Positions 49,637-57,492 of a stretch of 64,000 nucleotides of DNA are shown in pieces. The notes under the pieces are model-generated. The model was given only the letters and a program-made list of their open reading frames with translations. It did no database searches and was not told the DNA's origin. This DNA is from an uncultured Oscillospiraceae bacterium (GTDB taxonomy: Bacteria; Bacillota; Clostridia; Oscillospirales; Oscillospiraceae): contig CAKTIE010000003.1 in assembly GCA_934565655.1 (NCBI GenBank), positions 81,228 through 145,227 on the forward strand, read 5' to 3'. Made by a program: the position numbers and the translations under genes. Position 1 is the stretch's first letter, and the number at the start of each line of letters is the position of its first letter.

Positions 49637-50389
49637 ATGAGAGAAAAGTCAGAGGTATCGCTCCGCATGGACCGGATCGAGAACAACATATACCAAGACC
49701 TGAAGCAGCTGGGATTCCGGAAGCATGGGCGGACACTGCACCGCTTCTTTCGGGATGACATTTCGCAGGTTATCCATTTTCAATGCGGGCAGGCGTATCG
49801 GGACGAGACGCACCTGATGTGCGTCAGCCTGGGGATCCGTGTCCCGGAATGTGACAGCGTTGCCATCTTTGGAGGAAAACCGCCGAAAAAATACTACCAT
49901 GATTACGAATGCAATATCCGTTCCAGCCTTGGCGACATAGATGGTGAAGCTGTAAAGTGCTTTGATCTTCGCGGCGATATAGACGCAATTGAGGAAGAGA
50001 TCTACGATGATATCTTCGACAAGGTGCTTCCGGTATTCAATGTGCTGTCCACGCGGGAGGGAATCCTTGCCCACAGAAGAGAATATCCTGATTTTGACAG
50101 AACCGGCGGCGTCCCGATGGTGGATGAGGCGCTGATCTACCGGCGTCTTGGCGACGAGGAAATGGCACAGGCGCGGTTCCGGGCGTATTATCAGAAGGCG
50201 GTTGACCGCTATCGGGATGAGCAGATCAACGGACAAAAGATTTACCTGAAAAAGGGACAGAGGGTGATCAGCGGCGGACAGGATATCACGGCGCAGGAGG
50301 ATGGCTTTGTGACACTGTATGCTGCGAATCACGGTCACATTGACTATTTGGATCAGCTGGCAAAAAAACTGGGCTTTTCTGTTGTGTGA
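49637..50389 (+). CDS. DUF4304-like protein
   Basis: A 250-residue soluble protein. MDRIENNIYQDLKQLGFRKH and GRTLHRFFRDDISQVIHFQC near the start match the DUF4304 pattern (a helix, GFRKKGRTxHR, then a beta-rich stretch). The C-terminal 90 residues form a separate helical part (RFRAYYQKAVDRYRDEQING). Function unknown. AGGGGAG precedes the ATG. Base composition is somewhat AT-richer than its neighbours, which may point to transfer. Confidence 0.7.
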   Translation: MREKSEVSLRMDRIENNIYQDLKQLGFRKHGRTLHRFFRDDISQVIHFQCGQAYRDETHLMCVSLGIRVPECDSVAIFGGKPPKKYYHDYECNIRSSLGDIDGEAVKCFDLRGDIDAIEEEIYDDIFDKVLPVFNVLSTREGILAHRREYPDFDRTGGVPMVDEALIYRRLGDEEMAQARFRAYYQKAVDRYRDEQINGQKIYLKKGQRVISGGQDITAQEDGFVTLYAANHGHIDYLDQLAKKLGFSVV

Positions 50390-50441
50390 TCCACTGATTC
50401 GACGTTTCTGCGAGAGCCTGCGTGCTGGCCCAACGTGAACT

Positions 50442-50489
50442 GTAAAGGGGATATCTTTGCATGATACTTTGCAAGGATATCCCCTTTAC
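50442..50489. terminator. Long inverted repeat, bidirectional terminator
   Basis: GTAAAGGGGATATC (50442-50455) pairs perfectly with GATATCCCCTTTAC (50476-50489), with a further TTGCA/TGCAA inside. It lies between convergent genes. Confidence 0.75.
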
Positions 50490-50492
50490 ATA

Positions 50493-51371
50493 TTATAGCG
50501 TTACACGTACACAGAGACTTTCGTTCTGATAATCCGCCGTGATCTGTCCGCCCATTTTCTCCGTCAGCTGCCGGGCGATGGACAGGCCCAGTCCGGTGGA
50601 ACCGTTGGCGCTCTCCACGGTGAAAAAGCGGTCAAAGAGCCGTTCCGCCTGCACCCGGCCGAGACCGCGGGCGTGATTGGTAAAGGTCACCGTGCCCTCC
50701 GGTGTCAGATTTACGGTCAGATCGCCGTCGGAGTATTTGGCGGCGTTGCTGAGGATGTTGCCGAACACCCGCCGCAGCCCGGCGGCGTCCAGCGTCCGGA
50801 TCACCGGCTGCTCCGGCATCTGAATGGCCGGCGCGATGCCGCGTCCGGAGAACACGCCGTAAAATCCCGCAAGGCTTTGCTCCAGAATGTCGTTCACACT
50901 GACCGGCTCACAGTTCAGCGTGTCCGGCACGGAGGTGACAACGGAGTATTGCAGCAGCTCCTCCGTCAGGGCGCGCATGGCCTCCGTGCGCTCACGGATC
51001 ACCGCCAGATAGCGGCGGCTGTTTTCCGAGTGGTACTCCTGCTCCAGCAGGTCGAGATAGCCGCAGATGGCCGTCAGCGGCGTGCGCAGATCGTGGGAGA
51101 CATTGGTGACGGCGGCCTTCAGCTGCGCGTCGCCGTTCTGCAGCCGCAGGCGCTCCCTGCGGAGCGCCCGAAGCTGCGTATTGATCCGGGCGGCCAGTGC
51201 CCGGACGGCCCGGTCACCGGTGGAAATGGCGATCAGCGTATTGGTGTCCGTCTGCAGCTTTTCCTCCAGCTCATCGGCCACCTCGCGGATAGCGCGGCGC
51301 AGGGACAGCAGATACAGCGCCAGCACGGCCAGTGCCAGCACAGCGACAGCCACGATCCACCAGATCATCAT
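50493..51371 (-). CDS. Sensor histidine kinase, intramembrane type
   Basis: A 292-residue kinase. A single N-terminal transmembrane segment (WWIVAVAVLALAVLALYLLS) is followed by a HAMP-like stretch, DHp with phospho-His in NVSHDLRTPLTAICGYLDLL near residue 93, and the ATPase domain with NILSNAAKYSDG and GSTGLGLSIARQL. No extracellular sensor domain is seen, so it probably senses through the ABC transporter encoded in the same operon, as in Bce/lantibiotic systems. Last gene of the operon. Confidence 0.93.
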   Translation of the reverse strand: MMIWWIVAVAVLALAVLALYLLSLRRAIREVADELEEKLQTDTNTLIAISTGDRAVRALAARINTQLRALRRERLRLQNGDAQLKAAVTNVSHDLRTPLTAICGYLDLLEQEYHSENSRRYLAVIRERTEAMRALTEELLQYSVVTSVPDTLNCEPVSVNDILEQSLAGFYGVFSGRGIAPAIQMPEQPVIRTLDAAGLRRVFGNILSNAAKYSDGDLTVNLTPEGTVTFTNHARGLGRVQAERLFDRFFTVESANGSTGLGLSIARQLTEKMGGQITADYQNESLCVRVTL

Positions 51372-51381
51372 GATCGACTCC

Positions 51382-52197
51382 TTACTTTAAGTCTTTGCGT
51401 TTGAAAACCGCCATGCCGATGGCGCTGACCAGCAGTGTGATGCCGACAGAAGCGCACAGGGAAACGACGGGATGGGTCAGCTCCTGATTGGCCAGCAGGA
51501 TCGCCTGACCGGAGGGCAGCGCATCCACGGCGAACTGGTACACAGTCCGCAGCGTGCCGGAGATGTAGTAGGGGTTGGGCTCCGGCTCGCCGATCTCAAA
51601 GCCGTTCGCCGTCATGACGGCGGCGGAGGTCGTTTCCGGCTCGCACAGGGCGTTATAGAAGCTGCTGCCCAGAAGGAGCAGGGCAAACGCCAGCAGGATG
51701 GCCGCCACGCCGGACACGGCGCGGTTGGTGACCAGCAGGCACAGCAGCGTCAGAATGGCGGCCTCGGCCATGGTCAGCAGCAGGATGGCGGCGGCGCACA
51801 GCAGCAGCGTGCCTGCCGGCGCGGCAAACCAACCAAATTTGATCACGCCGATCACCACGCTGGCCGCCCACGCCAGCAGAATGGCGAAGCAGCCGATGAC
51901 AGCGGTGATCAGATAGGCGCCGTACACCTTGCCGCGGGAATGACCGGCGATCAGCTTGTTGCGCATGGTGCCGTCCTGATATTCGATCCCCAGGAAAAGC
52001 CCGATGAAGGCCGCGTGCAGGATAGAGAGGAAGGGGAGCAACTGTAAAAACGCGGCATCCAGTGTACGCATGTTTTCGTTGTCCGTACTGAGCCGCAGCA
52101 GGAAGAGGGCGGAAATGACGAAGGCCGCCGCCATGCACAGCCACAGCACGCGGTTCCTGCGCAGACAGAAAAGGTCAGCTCTCAGCAGCTTACGCAT
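51382..52197 (-). CDS. ABC-2 type transporter permease
   Basis: A 271-residue membrane protein with six helices: MRKLLRADLFCLRRNRVLWL, GIEYQDGTMRNKLIAGHSRG near 90 and three Ala/Leu-rich segments. The GxxxGTxRNK motif is usual for ABC-2 permeases of lantibiotic-immunity/bacitracin exporters. The ATG 52197 lies in the end of the ATPase gene, with GGGAGGTGAG upstream. Confidence 0.9.
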   Translation of the reverse strand: MRKLLRADLFCLRRNRVLWLCMAAAFVISALFLLRLSTDNENMRTLDAAFLQLLPFLSILHAAFIGLFLGIEYQDGTMRNKLIAGHSRGKVYGAYLITAVIGCFAILLAWAASVVIGVIKFGWFAAPAGTLLLCAAAILLLTMAEAAILTLLCLLVTNRAVSGVAAILLAFALLLLGSSFYNALCEPETTSAAVMTANGFEIGEPEPNPYYISGTLRTVYQFAVDALPSGQAILLANQELTHPVVSLCASVGITLLVSAIGMAVFKRKDLK

Positions 52198-53104
52198 GGC
52201 GCTCACCTCCCATCAGATCCATATAGAAGCTTTCCAGACTTTCGTCCCGCTCCTTGATGCTGAGGACGGTGCAGTTCTCCCGTGCCAGCGCCTCCACCAG
52301 CGCCGTGACCTGCACTTCGGTATAGATATCCCCGTGGGAGGCGTCCGCGATGCTGTATGCCGCGCCCATGGCGTCCAGCACTCTGGCCAGCGCGCCGGTG
52401 TCGCTGACCGCCACGCGGATGCATTTGCGGCAATGGGTCTCCAGCTCCGCGGCGCTGATCTCCTTTACCATGTATCCGCCGTCAATAAAGCCGTAGTGGG
52501 TGGCCAGCCGGGACAGCTCGTCCAGAATATGGCTGGAGATCAGCACGGTGATGCCGTGCTCCCGGTTGAGCTTCAGGATCAGCTCACGCATTTCAATGAT
52601 GCCCTGGGGGTCGAGGCCGTTGACCGGCTCATCCAGCACCAGAAAGTCCGGGCTGCCCGCCAGCGCCACGGCGATCCCCAGCCGCTGGCGCATGCCCAGC
52701 GAGAAATGCCGCACTTTCTTTTTCCCGGTGTTCTCCAGTCCCACCAGCCGCAGCAGGTCGGAAACGCCGTCGTCCGACGGGATGCCCAGCACCCGGTACT
52801 GCTGGAGGATGTTCTCCGCCGCCGTCATATCCATGTAGATGGACGGCATTTCCACCACCGCGCCCATGCGGCGGCGGGCGCGGTTGATTCTGGCGTCCGT
52901 GTTTCTGACGCCGTAGAGGGCATAGCTTCCGCCCGTAGGCTCCTGCAGGCCGCAGATCAGACGGATCAGCGTGGTCTTGCCTGCGCCGTTTTTTCCCACA
53001 AAGCCGTAGATGGCTCCCTTGGGAATATGCATGGTAAGGCCGTTCAGCGCCGTGAAATCCCGATAGCGCTTTGTCAGCCCGTTTGCTTCAAGCACATATT
53101 CCAT
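52190..53104 (-). CDS. ABC transporter ATP-binding protein (BcrA-like)
   Basis: A 304-residue ABC ATPase: Walker A FVGKNGAGKTTLIR near residue 35, signature HFSLGMRQRLGIAVAL near 132, Walker B DFLVLDEPVNGLDP near 153. It pairs with the ABC-2 permease and probably exports or resists a cell-envelope-active peptide; inferred from the adjacent two-component system. Confidence 0.93.
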   Translation of the reverse strand: MEYVLEANGLTKRYRDFTALNGLTMHIPKGAIYGFVGKNGAGKTTLIRLICGLQEPTGGSYALYGVRNTDARINRARRRMGAVVEMPSIYMDMTAAENILQQYRVLGIPSDDGVSDLLRLVGLENTGKKKVRHFSLGMRQRLGIAVALAGSPDFLVLDEPVNGLDPQGIIEMRELILKLNREHGITVLISSHILDELSRLATHYGFIDGGYMVKEISAAELETHCRKCIRVAVSDTGALARVLDAMGAAYSIADASHGDIYTEVQVTALVEALARENCTVLSIKERDESLESFYMDLMGGERHA

Positions 53105-53193
53105 GTTGCATTACCTCCTTTTGCTCGATGCACACAGTCTACCGGGCAAAAGTCAAGAAAGCGGTTAAGGAAACGGTTGAGAAATGGTTGAGA

Positions 53194-53856
53194 TCACACC
53201 CGCAGACGGAAGCCGATCCCCCAGACCGCTTCGATATGATCCTGACCGGATACCTCCCGCAGCTTGCTTCGCAGGTGGCTGACGTGGGTTTTCAGCGAGC
53301 TTTCCGTGCAGTCCGGCGTATCCATGCTGAGCCGGTCCAGCAGGACGGATTTGGCAAGGACCTGTCCCGGATTCTGCATCAGAAGCTTCAGAATGGCGAA
53401 TTCCGTCCGGGTCAGCATGACCAGCGTTCCCATCACGGATACGGAGCGGGACGCGGTGTCCAGCGTCAGGCTGCCGCAGGTATAGACGGCGGAGAGGGGA
53501 GAGCGGGAATACTCCCGCAGCCGTACCGCCACGCGGGCCAGCAGTTCCTTGGTGTCAAAGGGCTTGGTGAGATAATCCGCCGCGCCGCCCAGCAGCAGGC
53601 CCACCTTGTCCTGTACGGCAGTCCTGGCGCTGACCACGATGACGGGAATATCCTGTATCCGGGACAGCACCTCCTCGCCAGACAGCCCCGGCAGCATCAG
53701 ATCCAGCAGCACTAGATCGGGGCGTTGTTCCTTGAGAAGCAGCAGCGCCTCCGTGCCGGAATAGGCCCGCTGCACGGCGTAGCCCTCCCGCTCCAGCACC
53801 TCCTGCTCCAGATCGCCGATGGCGGCGTCATCATCAATAATGAGGATCGTCTGCAT
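53194..53856 (-). CDS. OmpR-family response regulator
   Basis: A 220-residue regulator with a receiver domain (IIDDDAAIGDLEQEVLEREG, phospho-Asp in LVLLDLMLPGLSG, Lys in YLTKPFD) and a winged-helix output domain (LTRTEFAILKLLMQNPGQVL, VSHLRSKLRE, VWGIGFRL). First gene of the regulator-ATPase-permease-kinase operon. The ATG at 53856 follows GGAAGGAG. Confidence 0.95.
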   Translation of the reverse strand: MQTILIIDDDAAIGDLEQEVLEREGYAVQRAYSGTEALLLLKEQRPDLVLLDLMLPGLSGEEVLSRIQDIPVIVVSARTAVQDKVGLLLGGAADYLTKPFDTKELLARVAVRLREYSRSPLSAVYTCGSLTLDTASRSVSVMGTLVMLTRTEFAILKLLMQNPGQVLAKSVLLDRLSMDTPDCTESSLKTHVSHLRSKLREVSGQDHIEAVWGIGFRLRV

Positions 53857-53890
53857 GATTATCTCCTTCCTGTATGATGCGCGAGAAAAG

Positions 53891-53923
53891 CGGAGCCTTT
53901 GGGCCAAACGGCCATTGGCTCCG
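53891..53923 (-). terminator. Terminator of the TetR gene
   Basis: CGGAGCC (53891-53897) pairs with GGCTCCG (53917-53923) with an inner GGCC/GGCC; on the minus strand followed by CTTTTCTC. Confidence 0.7.
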
Positions 53924-53928
53924 TTTCG

Positions 53929-54528
53929 TCATGGTACGTTCTTGCTGTACCGCAGTCTGGCGCCCTGTACCTGATCCATCAGGGTGTGGTCGGCAAAGGA
54001 GATCAGCTCCTCCGGCGTGCGGTCGATCTCGCCCAGCAGCCAACTCTCCAGCATGCCCGTCAGGGCCACCACATAAAAGTGCGTGGTCAACTCGATATCC
54101 GCCTCTGTAGCGCCGACGCTGATGGCGCCTACCTCATGGCCGAACTGCTCCACCGTGCGGTGGATGATGGCGTGGATATCCGTTTCAAAAAAGCGCTTGA
54201 GGTGCTCGCGGCCCACTGAACGCAGGGCGCACAGACACACGGCCTTGTTCTCCTCAATGTACCGGAACAGCTGCAGGAGCCCCTCCTGCCACAGCAGCGT
54301 CCCCTCATGCTGGCGCAGCAGGGACACGGCCTCCTCCTGGAACATCCAGCGCATCAGGTCATAGACGTCCTCAAAATGGTAATAGAAGTTCTGCCGCCGG
54401 ATGCCGCAGCGCTCGGTGATGTCATGAATGGTGATCTTGTCGATGGGCCTTTGGGCCATCAGCTCCTTCAGCGCCGCCGCCAGCGCATGCTTGGTCTGAT
54501 CGGATGCGGCATAGGTGCGCTTCTCCAC
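53929..54528 (-). CDS. TetR/AcrR family regulator
   Basis: A 199-residue TetR protein: N-terminal HTH (TKHALAAALKELMAQRPIDK, ITIHDITERCGIRRQNFYYH) and a helical ligand-binding domain of the DhaS-like type (TetR_C-type with FRYIEENKAVCLCALRSVGR). Divergent from the 110-residue gene and exporter, which it most likely represses in response to an unknown lipid or drug ligand. Confidence 0.93.
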   Translation of the reverse strand: MEKRTYAASDQTKHALAAALKELMAQRPIDKITIHDITERCGIRRQNFYYHFEDVYDLMRWMFQEEAVSLLRQHEGTLLWQEGLLQLFRYIEENKAVCLCALRSVGREHLKRFFETDIHAIIHRTVEQFGHEVGAISVGATEADIELTTHFYVVALTGMLESWLLGEIDRTPEELISFADHTLMDQVQGARLRYSKNVP

Positions 54529-54695
54529 AGCAGATGCCTCCTTCTATCGAGAGTAGTGGCATTATACCATAGAATCCCTTTCAGGTCAAACGGCGCACGG
54601 TGTCAGAATTGTGACACGGACAAGCCCTTTGACCTTTGCATTTCCGGGGCATTTCCGGTATCCTTTCACCGTTATTGTGAAATGGGAGGTGCCTT

Positions 54696-55028
54696 ATGGC
54701 CCGATATCATGTGATCGTGGAAAGTCCGCTGGGGGAACGCAGCGGTACGCTGACGCTGTACGAGCGCGGCGGCATCATTACCGGCATGCTGTCGCTGCTG
54801 GGAACAGATAACCCGGTTGAAGGCAGCAGGGAGGGGACGGAGCTGTCCCTGCACCACACGCTGAAAACCTGTATCAGCGCTTTGGAATGTCATACACAGC
54901 TGCATGAGACCGGCGGCGGATTGCAGGGTACTGTCAGTGTCGGTGTTGTCCGCATGCCGCTGCATGGCACAAGGATCGAAGAAACGGAAAAGGAGCATCA
55001 AGAGCATGTCACAGCAGACCACCCATAA
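54696..55028 (+). CDS. Hypothetical protein, 110 aa, first gene of the exporter operon
   Basis: A 110-residue protein: MARYHVIVESPLGERSGTLT, LYERGGIITGMLSLLGTDNP, LHHTLKTCISALECHTQLHE. The beta-rich pattern resembles short conserved proteins found beside MMPL exporters in Oscillospiraceae, which I know only as unnamed. GGGAGG precedes the ATG. Its 3' end overlaps the exporter start by 23 bases, so the two are translationally coupled. Confidence 0.7.
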   Translation: MARYHVIVESPLGERSGTLTLYERGGIITGMLSLLGTDNPVEGSREGTELSLHHTLKTCISALECHTQLHETGGGLQGTVSVGVVRMPLHGTRIEETEKEHQEHVTADHP

Positions 55029-57492
55029 GAAATCCTTCATGGAAACGCTGGCAATGTTTATCGTGGATAAGCGGAACCTGTTTTTCCTGCTTACCATCAT
55101 TGGTCTTGTTTTCTCGATTTTTTCCCGTAACTGGGTGCAGGTGGAAAACGACCTGATCGCCTTCCTGCCGGAGGAGTCGGAAACGAAGCAGGCCCTGAAC
55201 GTGATGGAGGTGGAGTTCACCACCTACGGCACGGCAGAGGTCATGGTGGACAACATCACCTATGACGAGGCGCTGAAGCTCAGCGATACCCTCTCTGAGG
55301 TGAAGGGCGTACAGAGCGTAGCCTTCGACGAGACCACCGACCACTATAACAACGCCGCGGCGCTGTACAGCGTCACCTTCGACTATGACGAGACGGACGA
55401 CGCCTGCCTGACGGCGCTGGACGCGGTGAAGGAAGCGCTGGCGGACTATGACCTGTATGTTTCCACCGATCTGGGCAACACCCTGCAGGAGACCATCGCC
55501 AGCGAGGTCAGCGTCGTCATGGTGTATGTGGCGGTGATCGTGATCGTGGTGCTGCTGTTCACCTCCCAGACCTATGGCGAGGTGCCGGTGCTGCTGCTGA
55601 CCTTCGTGATCGCCATGATCCTGAACCAGGGCAGCAACTTCCTGCTGGGCAAGATCTCCTTCGTGTCCAACTCCGTCAGCAGTATCTTGCAGCTGGCCCT
55701 GTCGCTGGACTACGCGGTGATCCTGTGCAACCACTTCAAGGAGCAGCGGGAGACTATGCCTGTCCGGGAGGCGGCCATTGCCGCCCTCAGCCGGGCCATC
55801 CCGGAGATCAGCGCCAGCTCCCTGACCACCGTGGGCGGTCTGGCGGCCATGCTGTTCATGCAGTTCAAGATCGGCCCCGACATGGGCATCTGCCTCATCA
55901 AGGCCATCCTGTATGCGCTGCTTTCGGTGTTCGTGGTGATGCCGGGCCTGCTGGTGCTGTTCGGGCCGCTGATCGAAAAAACGAAGCACAAGAACTTTGT
56001 CCCCAAGGTGGATTTCATCGGCAAATACGATTTCAGGACCCGCCGCATCGTTCCCGTGATCTTTGCGGTGTTCGTGGTGTTCGGCATTTTCTTCTCCAGC
56101 AAATGCCCCTATGCCTACGGCTACTCCAATCTGGTGACGCCCAAGCTCAACGAGACCCAGATCGCTGAGAACAAGATCAAGGATACCTTCACCAGCAGGA
56201 ACATGGTGGCGCTGGTGGTGCCCTCCGGCGACTATGAGAAGGAGGCGCAGCTGCTGCGCGAGCTGGAGGCGCAGGACGAGATCGACTACACCATGGGCCT
56301 TGCCAATGTGGAGGCCATGGATGGCTATATGCTGGCCGACAAGCTGACGCCCCGTCAGTTCTCCGAACTGGCGGATGTGGATTATGAGATGGCCCAGCTT
56401 CTCTATGCCGCCTATGCCACCGAGCAGGGCGATTACGGCAAGCTGGCGGGCAACATCGCCTCCTATAAGGTGCCGCTGATGGATATTTTCCTGTTTGTAT
56501 GCGACCAGGTGGACGCCGGCATCGTCACCATGAGCGATGAGCAGACCCAGACCCTCAACGACGCCAAGGGCCAGATCGAAAGCGCCAAGGCGCAGCTGGA
56601 GGGCGAGGAATACAGCCGCATGCTGCTGTACCTGACGCTTCCGGTAGGCGGCGATGAGACCTACTCCTTTATTGATACCATCCGGGATATGGCCAGCAGC
56701 TACTATCCCGACGGCAATGTGTATGTGGCGGGCGACTCCACCAACGAGTATGACTTCAAGAAGTCCTTTTCCCGCGACAACACGGTGGTCAGCGTTGTGT
56801 CCATTCTGATCGTGCTGGTGGTGCTGCTGTTCACCTTCAAGTCGGTGGGCATGCCGCTGCTGCTGATCATGGTGATCCAGGGCAGTATCTGGATCAACTT
56901 CTCCATCCCGGCCTTTACGGGAAGCGAGCTGTTCTTCATGAGCTATCTGGTGGTCAGTTCTATCCAGATGGGCGCCAACATCGACTACGCCATCGTGATC
57001 GCCAGCCGGTATCAGGAGCTGAAGGACAGCATGGATCACCAGCAGGCCATCATCGACACCCTGAACTTTGCCTTCCCCACGGTGCTGACATCCGGCACCA
57101 TCCTGACGGTGGCGGGTACGCTGATCGGCCAGATGACCTCCGAGGCGACCATCGCCGGTATCGGCCAGAGCCTGGGCCGCGGCACCATCATCTCCATGTT
57201 CCTGGTGCTGTTCGTGCTGCCCCAGATCCTGCTGATCGGCAGCGGTATCGTGGATAAGACATCCTTCGCCGTGCCCAAGGTCATCCGTAAGCGGGAGGCC
57301 AGCGGCCGCGTGTTCATGGACGGTGTGGTCACCGGCGAGATCAACGGCAGCGTCAGCGGCATCATGCGGGCCAGCGTGGACGGCGACATCAATCTGAACT
57401 TGCTCTCCGGCAGCATCGGCGAGCAGTCATTGCCGGCGCATATCGAACCGGAGCACACGGAAAAGGAGGCGGATACTCATGAAGAAGCATAA
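55006..57492 (+). CDS. MMPL/RND family exporter
   Basis: An 828-residue RND exporter with the classical two halves, each with a large outer loop and about six helices. The first helix is FFLLTIIGLVFSIF; LALSLDYAVILCNHFKEQRE and SSIQMGANIDYAIVIASRYQ are the paired helix-4 motifs with the proton-relay Asp. A C-terminal tail of about 70 residues carries repeated G-x-V/I-x-G turns (GRVFMDGVVTGEINGSVSGI). It probably exports lipids or hydrophobic compounds. I choose the ATG at 55006 as an AAAAGGAG lies ahead. Confidence 0.93.
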   Translation: MSQQTTHKKSFMETLAMFIVDKRNLFFLLTIIGLVFSIFSRNWVQVENDLIAFLPEESETKQALNVMEVEFTTYGTAEVMVDNITYDEALKLSDTLSEVKGVQSVAFDETTDHYNNAAALYSVTFDYDETDDACLTALDAVKEALADYDLYVSTDLGNTLQETIASEVSVVMVYVAVIVIVVLLFTSQTYGEVPVLLLTFVIAMILNQGSNFLLGKISFVSNSVSSILQLALSLDYAVILCNHFKEQRETMPVREAAIAALSRAIPEISASSLTTVGGLAAMLFMQFKIGPDMGICLIKAILYALLSVFVVMPGLLVLFGPLIEKTKHKNFVPKVDFIGKYDFRTRRIVPVIFAVFVVFGIFFSSKCPYAYGYSNLVTPKLNETQIAENKIKDTFTSRNMVALVVPSGDYEKEAQLLRELEAQDEIDYTMGLANVEAMDGYMLADKLTPRQFSELADVDYEMAQLLYAAYATEQGDYGKLAGNIASYKVPLMDIFLFVCDQVDAGIVTMSDEQTQTLNDAKGQIESAKAQLEGEEYSRMLLYLTLPVGGDETYSFIDTIRDMASSYYPDGNVYVAGDSTNEYDFKKSFSRDNTVVSVVSILIVLVVLLFTFKSVGMPLLLIMVIQGSIWINFSIPAFTGSELFFMSYLVVSSIQMGANIDYAIVIASRYQELKDSMDHQQAIIDTLNFAFPTVLTSGTILTVAGTLIGQMTSEATIAGIGQSLGRGTIISMFLVLFVLPQILLIGSGIVDKTSFAVPKVIRKREASGRVFMDGVVTGEINGSVSGIMRASVDGDINLNLLSGSIGEQSLPAHIEPEHTEKEADTHEEA

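Noticed and set aside
55009..57039. A 676-codon open frame on the minus strand
   Set aside because: Antisense of the exporter gene, His/Gln-rich and without a ribosome site.
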